Origin: Candidatus Falkowiibacteriota bacterium
GTDB taxonomy: Bacteria; Patescibacteriota; Patescibacteriia; JACRDY01
Direction of reading: 5' to 3'
DNA length: 7,858 nucleotides
NCBI GenBank assembly: GCA_016218485.1
Contig: JACRDY010000007.1
Coordinates: 1 to 7,858, forward strand
Notes under the pieces: model-generated
What the model saw: the letters and a program-made list of their open reading frames with translations, nothing else
What the model was told of the DNA's origin: nothing
The model's database searches: none
Made by a program: the position numbers and the translations under genes
Shown here: positions 3,345 to 7,858 of the stretch, piece by piece
Numbering within the stretch: position 1 is the first letter of the stretch
Layout of the letters: the number at the start of each line of letters is the position of its first letter

Positions 3345-6029
3345 TTAAATCAATTGCTCCCGCAGTTTTTTTAATTTTGCCTCGGCCTCGGTTAATTTCG
3401 CTTGCTCTGCAGCAACAACCGCTTTAGGCGCTTTAGCAGTGAATTCTTTATTAACTAATTTCCCGCTCAAACTATCTCTATATCTCTCTATCTCTGCTAT
3501 TTCTTTCTGCAGTCGTTCTTTTTCTTTACCAATATCCAACAGCTCCGCCAATGGTAAATACACCTCTACTCCACCAGCCACGGCTGCGGCCGCCTGCGCC
3601 GGTTTGGTCGCCGAAAACTCCAGGTCGGACAAACGGGCTAAGGCCTTGATAATCTCGGCTTGTTCAGCTAAAAACTTTTTCTGCTTGCCAGCGTTCACGA
3701 CCGCCTTAATTTTTTTGGCCGGTTCAACGCCCTTGTCCGCGCGTAAGCTGCGAACCGCGGTAATAATTTCTTTAACTAAACTAAAGTCAACATTTATTTG
3801 ACTCAAATTCAATGACTCACCACGATTCGGCCAATCGGCGACCATAAGTAAATTCGGTTTTTTCATTTCTTTCCATATAACCTCCGTAACAAACGGCAAA
3901 AATGGATGCAATAACTTTAACAACGTTTCTAAAATCTTATTAGAAACATCTACATTAATACCTTCAACTTTGGAAATCTCCAAATACCAATCAGCTAAAT
4001 CGTCCCACATAAATTCTCTTAACCCGAATGTGGCATCCATGGCGGAAGCGAAATCATACTCTTCTAAACACCGATTAACCATATATATGGTCGCCTCTAA
4101 GCGTTCTAGTATCCAAGAATCAGCGAGCGTTAATTGTTTTCTAGTCTTCTCAGCCGTCTTTTGACTGTCTAATATATATCGAGCAATATTCCATAATTTA
4201 TTAACGAAATTCCGCGCGCCATCCAGTTTTTCATAGTAGAACCGAGAGTCCGCGCCCGGGCTGGTACCGATAATTGAACTCAGCCGCAACGCGTCAGCGC
4301 CGTACTTTTCAATCACCTCCAGTGGATCAATACCATTTTTTAATGACTTAGAAAATTTCCGCCCCTGTTCATCACGCACCATCCCGTGAATGTACACATC
4401 ATGAAACGGAATTTCATCCAAAAGATACGTGGACATCAAGATCATGCGCGCCATCCAGAAAAATATAATCTCGTGTCCCATCTGCATCCAGCTAGTGGGA
4501 TGAAATGCCCGCATTTTTTTCCACATCCGCTCGTTTGAACCCCACCCGAGTGTAGAAAAAGTCCACAAACCCGAACTGAACCAAGTGTCCAATGTGTCAG
4601 GATCTTGAAGCCAGTTATCACCACTGGGTTTTTCTAAACCAACCGCTAATGTAGCTGGTCGGGTAAAATTCAAAAAATTTCTAAATGCTTCGGAATCATC
4701 TTTATATTTTTGATACTCCTCTGGTTTTAATTCATACCACACTGGGATCTGATGCCCCCACCAAATCTGGCGACTAATACACCAATCGCGCAGATGATCA
4801 ATCCACTGCAAATAAACTTTCTCAAACCTTTCGGGATTGATTTTAACTCGCTGCGCAGCATCTCCTGTATGACCACTCACTACAACTTCACGCATCAAAT
4901 ATTTCAAACTCTTACCACGACCAGGAATCTCTTTATTTACTGCCACAAACCACTGAGTCATCAGTAAAACCTCTACCACATCACCAAAACGATCAGAAGT
5001 ACCAACATTCTGGATGGTATCTTTAACATCCTCTAATAAATTATTATTCTGCAACCAATCCACCACTTTATTATGGGCCTCATCAACCGTCTGACCTTCA
5101 TATGCTTTTCCGGCAAAAGAGGTCATACGACCATACCGATCAATTACTTGAATACACCCAATATCATGTTTCTCGTTCATCTCAAAGTCCACCATGCTGT
5201 GTGCCGGGGTTACCCCAACCGCGCCCGTGCCAAATCCGGGATCTACAGTCTCATCACCGATAATTTTAATAATTAAATCAACAGCACCACCAAATTGTTT
5301 AATGGAGTATTTTTTACCAATATATTTTTTATAGCGCTCATCTTTAGGATTAACCGCTACCGCCGTATCTCCCAGCTTAGTTTCCGGACGAGTAGTGGCT
5401 ATGCTAATTGGAAAATCTTTACTATATTTGAAAGTATAAAGTTTCGCTGGTCGCTCAATATATTTAAGCTCATCGTCAGAACAAGTTGATTGCCCCTTAA
5501 TCGACCAATTAACCGCTCGGTATCCACTATAAACTAACCCATCTTGGTACATTTTTTGAAACGCAGTATTGACCGCCCGACTCCGTTCCTCATCAAAAGT
5601 ATAAGCCAAACGAGACCAATCGGCACTGGTACCTATTTTTTTAATTTGCGTCAAAATAGTCGCTTTACTTTCCTCAGCGTATTCCCGAATTTTTTTTAAT
5701 AGCTCTTCCCGACCGAAATGTTGCCGAGGATTTTTTATACCCTGCTCAACCAAATCATTTTCCACCCGAGCTTGCGTCGCTACAGCCGCGTGATCAGTCC
5801 CGGAAAGTAATAGAACTTTTTTACCCTGCATCCTCTGATATCGCGCCATGACATCCATCAGCGTATTTTCAAGAGCATGACCTAAATGAAGAATACCGGT
5901 CACATTAGGGGGCGGCATCATAATCGCGTACGGCTCACCAGTCAGATTATCCGGATTAAAAAAACCGCTCGCCTCCCAGGCGGCATAAATGTCGCTCTCA
6001 AACTTTTTGGCCTCGTAGGCTTTGTCCAT
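3345..6029 (-). CDS. valS: Valyl-tRNA synthetase
   Basis: A class I synthetase of 894 aa that charges tRNA-Val and edits misactivated threonine. PPPNVTGILHLGHA (39-52) carries the HIGH motif (HLGH, 48-51). The CP1 editing domain spans roughly 190-350, with ATTRPETKLGD (211-221) and GTGAVGVTPAH (268-278); the family's usual AHDPND appears as AHSMVD, keeping the second Asp. DWCISRQIWWGHQIPVW (415-431) and DTWFSSGLWTFSTLGW (481-496) are valyl-type landmarks, and the KMSKS loop is KFSKS (558-562). An anticodon-binding helical domain follows, and residues 831-893 form the C-terminal coiled coil typical of ValRS. Length is normal. The ATG at 6029 has no Shine-Dalgarno sequence and lies about 5 nt from the predicted transcription start. 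The gene is AT-rich (20 GC in 60 bases at 4141-4200), unlike the small-gene cluster. No frameshift is seen. Confidence 0.97.
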   Translation of the reverse strand: MDKAYEAKKFESDIYAAWEASGFFNPDNLTGEPYAIMMPPPNVTGILHLGHALENTLMDVMARYQRMQGKKVLLLSGTDHAAVATQARVENDLVEQGIKNPRQHFGREELLKKIREYAEESKATILTQIKKIGTSADWSRLAYTFDEERSRAVNTAFQKMYQDGLVYSGYRAVNWSIKGQSTCSDDELKYIERPAKLYTFKYSKDFPISIATTRPETKLGDTAVAVNPKDERYKKYIGKKYSIKQFGGAVDLIIKIIGDETVDPGFGTGAVGVTPAHSMVDFEMNEKHDIGCIQVIDRYGRMTSFAGKAYEGQTVDEAHNKVVDWLQNNNLLEDVKDTIQNVGTSDRFGDVVEVLLMTQWFVAVNKEIPGRGKSLKYLMREVVVSGHTGDAAQRVKINPERFEKVYLQWIDHLRDWCISRQIWWGHQIPVWYELKPEEYQKYKDDSEAFRNFLNFTRPATLAVGLEKPSGDNWLQDPDTLDTWFSSGLWTFSTLGWGSNERMWKKMRAFHPTSWMQMGHEIIFFWMARMILMSTYLLDEIPFHDVYIHGMVRDEQGRKFSKSLKNGIDPLEVIEKYGADALRLSSIIGTSPGADSRFYYEKLDGARNFVNKLWNIARYILDSQKTAEKTRKQLTLADSWILERLEATIYMVNRCLEEYDFASAMDATFGLREFMWDDLADWYLEISKVEGINVDVSNKILETLLKLLHPFLPFVTEVIWKEMKKPNLLMVADWPNRGESLNLSQINVDFSLVKEIITAVRSLRADKGVEPAKKIKAVVNAGKQKKFLAEQAEIIKALARLSDLEFSATKPAQAAAAVAGGVEVYLPLAELLDIGKEKERLQKEIAEIERYRDSLSGKLVNKEFTAKAPKAVVAAEQAKLTEAEAKLKKLREQLI

Positions 6030-6040
6030 ACAATAAGCTT

Positions 6041-6068
6041 ATTTTAACACATTTTTCTATAAATTCAA
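6041..6068 (-). promoter_or_regulatory. Predicted valS promoter, giving a nearly leaderless mRNA
   Basis: On the minus strand, TTGAAT (6068-6063) and TAAAAT (6046-6041) are separated by 16 nt. The expected start near 6034 leaves only about five bases before the ATG at 6029, and no ribosome site fits there. Confidence 0.6.
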
Positions 6069-6080
6069 GCTGAAACCCGC

Positions 6081-6108
6081 TTGACTGTTTTTCTCGGTTT
6101 GGTATACT
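6081..6108 (+). promoter_or_regulatory. Predicted promoter of the DHH-family gene
   Basis: TTGACT (6081-6086) and TATACT (6103-6108) are separated by 16 nt. Transcription would start near 6115, about 144 nt before the start codon at 6259. It is divergent from the valS promoter, with only 12 nt between the two -35 elements, so the two genes could be co-regulated or compete for polymerase. Confidence 0.7.
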
Positions 6109-6112
6109 GATT

Positions 6113-6162
6113 GGCTTGCCTGCCCGCCATAGCCTGCGGCATCAGGCGCTAGCAGGTGGGCC
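6113..6162 (+). repeat. Stem-loop at the 5' end of the DHH leader
   Basis: GGCTTGCCTGC (6113-6123) can pair with GCAGGTGGGCC (6152-6162) over 11 positions including three G-U pairs. Inside it GCCTG (6132-6136) pairs with CAGGC (6143-6147). The predicted mRNA would begin within this structure. It looks like a degenerate GC-rich palindromic repeat and could protect the 5' end. Confidence 0.5.
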
Positions 6163-6179
6163 TACCCACTAAATTTCTA

Positions 6180-6249
6180 GTATACGATATGTCATATATG
6201 ATATATGGGGGATCGCTTCCCCACATACGACATACCACATACCATATAC
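6180..6249 (+). repeat. Long 31/8/31 inverted repeat just before the DHH start codon
   Basis: The 31-nt arms at 6180-6210 and 6219-6249 match as inverted repeats at 23 of 31 positions around the 8-nt loop GATCGCTT. Six of the eight differences still allow G-U or A-C type near-pairs. The arms are built from ATAT/CATAC units ending in GGGG/CCCC at the loop. The right arm ends 9 nt before the ATG at 6259, where a ribosome site would normally be. It could control translation or be an inserted repeat. Confidence 0.7.
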
Positions 6250-6258
6250 CTCCTAACC

Positions 6259-7404
6259 ATGTCTCTGACTATCGAACAACAAATCACCACCGCGCTCCAC
6301 AAGAGCGCCAAACCGCTGATTGTCTTCAAGCGGCATTTTTCGGGTGACGCGCTCTCGGCGGCCATCGCGCTGCGTCTGCTCCTCCAAAAATTGAACAAAC
6401 CGGCGGACATCGCCTGCGACGGCTTTGTCCTGCCCGAAGGCTACAAATTCCTCCCGGCCAAAGAGATGATTCAAAATAAGCTGGAGACGCTGCGCCAGAT
6501 GATCATCAGCATCCCGGTGGACAAGACAGACGTGGAGCAATTCCACTATGATGTTACGGACAGTGAACTGAAAATTTTCTTGAGTCCTAAGAAAGGCTTT
6601 TTCGGGCCGCAGGATGTCAGAGCCACCGCCTCGCCATGGAAGTATGACCTGATCATCACCCTGGATACGCCCGATCTTGAATCGCTCGGCGGCCTGTACG
6701 CCGACAACCGTGAATTTTTCTATGAACGGCCAATCATTAATATTGACTGCTCTCCGGCTAATGAACAGTACGGCCAGATGAACCTCATTGACCTGACCAG
6801 CAGCTCCACCTGCGGCGTCCTCTATAACCTGATCAAAGCCTGGGATGAAAAACTGTTTGACCCGGACATTAACACCTGCCTCCTCGCTGGCATTATTGAC
6901 AAGACCCGCAGCTTCAAAGCCGGGATGATTAACCCACAGACATTGACTATGTCGAGCGACCTGATCAGCCGAGCCGCCCGGCGCGAGGAAATCGTCAAAC
7001 ACCTCTATTACAACAAAGACATCAAAACGCTCAAGCTCTGGGGTCGGGTCCTGGGCAGGCTCTCCGAACACTACAACGGCAAACTGGTGATCGCCCAAGT
7101 CACCCCGGCGGACTTCGCCGAGACGGGTACGGCGCCCGCCAACCTGCCGGAAATTATTGATGAATTAATTTCGAGTGTCCCGAGCGTGGAAGTCGCCGTC
7201 CTCCTCTACCAGGCGGCCGCTGGCCCGGCGCAGGTGATGATGAAGTCGCTCGGCGCCTTTAATCCGCTGCGTGCCCTCTCACGCCTCCAGCCGACCGGCG
7301 ACAAAAATCTCGTCAAAATTCAGCTGCCGGACGCCGATCTTGCGACCGCGGAACATACCCTGCTGGAAGAAATTAAAAAAAGCTATCGCCCGGAGTTTTC
7401 ATAA
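6259..7404 (+). CDS. DHH-family phosphoesterase-like protein with degenerate active site
   Basis: A 381-aa protein with the layout of the DHH/DHHA1 family (NrnA-like nucleases and pAp phosphatases that use metal ions to cut short oligonucleotides). The fold landmarks align in order but the metal ligands are eroded. The PDGDALGS motif is FSGDALSA (27-34, keeping D30). The second motif LDTPD (135-139) keeps Asp136. The signature NIDHH is NIDCS (161-165), followed by the expected N..YGQ.N and SSST (181-184). The DTG motif is replaced by GIIDKTRSF (211-219). In the C-terminal DHHA1-like part the usual GGGH is absent (PTGDKN at 345-350). It may be inactive, changed in chemistry, or a binding protein. 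The ATG at 6259 is chosen because the N-terminus SLTIEQQITTAL fits the family; ATG 6205 would read through the hairpin. No ribosome site is visible. Monocistronic, with its own promoter and terminator. Confidence 0.85.
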   Translation: MSLTIEQQITTALHKSAKPLIVFKRHFSGDALSAAIALRLLLQKLNKPADIACDGFVLPEGYKFLPAKEMIQNKLETLRQMIISIPVDKTDVEQFHYDVTDSELKIFLSPKKGFFGPQDVRATASPWKYDLIITLDTPDLESLGGLYADNREFFYERPIINIDCSPANEQYGQMNLIDLTSSSTCGVLYNLIKAWDEKLFDPDINTCLLAGIIDKTRSFKAGMINPQTLTMSSDLISRAARREEIVKHLYYNKDIKTLKLWGRVLGRLSEHYNGKLVIAQVTPADFAETGTAPANLPEIIDELISSVPSVEVAVLLYQAAAGPAQVMMKSLGAFNPLRALSRLQPTGDKNLVKIQLPDADLATAEHTLLEEIKKSYRPEFS

Positions 7405-7413
7405 AAATAAACT

Positions 7414-7444
7414 ACCACCTGAATATATATCAAGGTGGTTTTTT
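7414..7444 (+). terminator. Rho-independent terminator of the DHH-family gene
   Basis: ACCACCT (7414-7420) pairs with AGGTGGT (7433-7439) around a 12-nt AT-rich loop, followed by a T run through 7444. It begins 10 nt after the stop codon at 7402-7404. Confidence 0.88.
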
Positions 7445-7502
7445 GTATCCCCACAAAGCTAAATAGGTTCAAGACTCTAACAGAATAAATGGCGTGGGGT
7501 TC

Positions 7503-7555
7503 GGGGCAAGCCCGTCTCTCCCCCTTATTTATAAGGGGGAGGACAGGAGGGGGTT
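7503..7555 (-). repeat. REP-like palindromic repeat, copy A (inverted orientation)
   Basis: Its core is a perfect 11-bp stem CTCCCCCTTAT (7518-7528) / ATAAGGGGGAG (7531-7541) with a 2-nt centre. Read on the minus strand, the unit runs AACCCCCTCCTGTCC, stem, GAGACGGGCTTGCC, and aligns along its whole length with copy B at 7608-7661. Confidence 0.7.
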
Positions 7556-7607
7556 TGCAGTCTAATCAATACGAAATATTTTAAACTTTAGATGTTAGGG
7601 TAAGCTT

Positions 7608-7661
7608 AACCCCACCCTGTCCCTCCCCTTACTCCGCAAGGGGAGGAGACGGTCTAGCCTC
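7608..7661 (+). repeat. REP-like palindromic repeat, copy B
   Basis: The core is CCTCCCCTT (7622-7630) / AAGGGGAGG (7638-7646) around a 7-nt loop. The left flank AACCCCACCCTGTCC matches copy A at 13 of 15 positions, and the right flank GAGACGGTCTAGCC is also shared. The copies point toward each other across about 52 nt, an arrangement like a BIME (paired REPs). Confidence 0.7.
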
Positions 7662-7688
7662 TTTTGGGTAGCGACCAAAGGCTCCGGC

Positions 7689-7715
7689 AACCGCCCCTGT
7701 CCCCTCCCTGCCCCG
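7689..7715 (+). repeat. Partial third REP-like copy
   Basis: AACCGCCCCTGTCCCCTCCC resembles the left flank and left arm of copy B, but the right arm (AAGGGGAGG) is missing, so it is a truncated or decayed copy in the same orientation as B. Confidence 0.4.
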
Positions 7716-7858
7716 CATCACTAGTGTCCCATTAATTTTTAACGTGGTTTCAAATCTATCGTAATCTTGGCCATAATTTGAGAAAAATATATTTTTCGAT
7801 TTGAATTTAGTCTATGAGATAATTGGGTATTACTCACTCAACGTATCTCTATGCACCA
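7716..7858. other. AT-rich terminal region with no supported gene
   Basis: I see no coding region with a start, ribosome site and length worth calling on either strand. A 14-bp AT palindrome (AAAAATATATTTTT, 7783-7796) is the only structure. Short minus-strand open frames of about 30 codons cross it, but none has convincing start signals. The composition differs from the GC-rich repeats before it, so it may be the edge of another element or gene outside the window. Confidence 0.4.

Noticed and set aside
6253..7098. A 281-codon minus-strand open frame
   Set aside because: It lies wholly antisense to the DHH-family gene, which has recognisable domain landmarks, promoter and terminator. The minus frame shows no family motifs and is a shadow of the codon bias.
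7740..7858. Remnant of an insertion sequence or a transposase end on the minus strand
   Set aside because: Short minus-strand frames are open for about 30 codons, and one reads SNYGQDYDRFETTLKINGT, but stops interrupt them and I can match no family or terminal repeat.
7839..7858. A tRNA 3' end (the window finishes in GCACCA)
   Set aside because: The preceding sequence gives no acceptor, T or anticodon stem, so the CCA is coincidental.

Overview
The window looks like chromosome of an uncultivated bacterium, most plausibly a Patescibacteria (CPR) lineage. The reasons are the mix of housekeeping genes lying alone between repeat-rich spacers, a degenerate DHH-family protein of a kind I associate with that group, and many short palindromic repeats. 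The placement is inference from gene style, not from a marker gene. TGA acts as a stop at the ends of several small genes, so there is no sign of a recoded genetic code.

Layout. Bases 1-327 hold the 3' part of a REP-associated tyrosine transposase (RAYT) gene with a palindrome inside its reading frame. A bidirectional terminator (326-360) separates it from tyrS (tyrosyl-tRNA synthetase, minus strand, 366-1586), which has a good promoter at 1706-1734 and a leader of about 110 nt. The spacer 1735-1989 carries nested palindromes. From 2013 to 3335 lies the most unusual part: five very small membrane-protein genes on the plus strand (33, 38, 122, 70 and 35 aa). The first has its own promoter, ribosome site and terminator. 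The other four follow a second promoter as a tightly packed operon. A CACAGAT-type repeat array (2237-2362) sits between the two units. A strong hairpin (3306-3335) closes the cluster against the convergent valS (valyl-tRNA synthetase, minus strand, 3345-6029).

valS and the plus-strand DHH-family gene (6259-7404) are divergently transcribed from a short region with two opposing promoters. The valS promoter would make an almost leaderless mRNA. The DHH leader is long and contains two stem-loops, the second a 31/8/31 hairpin ending 9 nt before the start codon. The DHH protein has lost most of the family's metal-binding signature. After its terminator (7414-7444), the last 414 bases hold no gene that I can support but do hold two inverted copies and a partial third copy of one palindromic repeat.

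How the parts relate. The two synthetases are ordinary translation genes. The tiny-gene cluster differs from them in GC content and in having strong Shine-Dalgarno sites, and could be a membrane complex or an acquired module of unknown function. The RAYT fragment and the REP-like repeats suggest ongoing or past repeat mobilisation in this genome.
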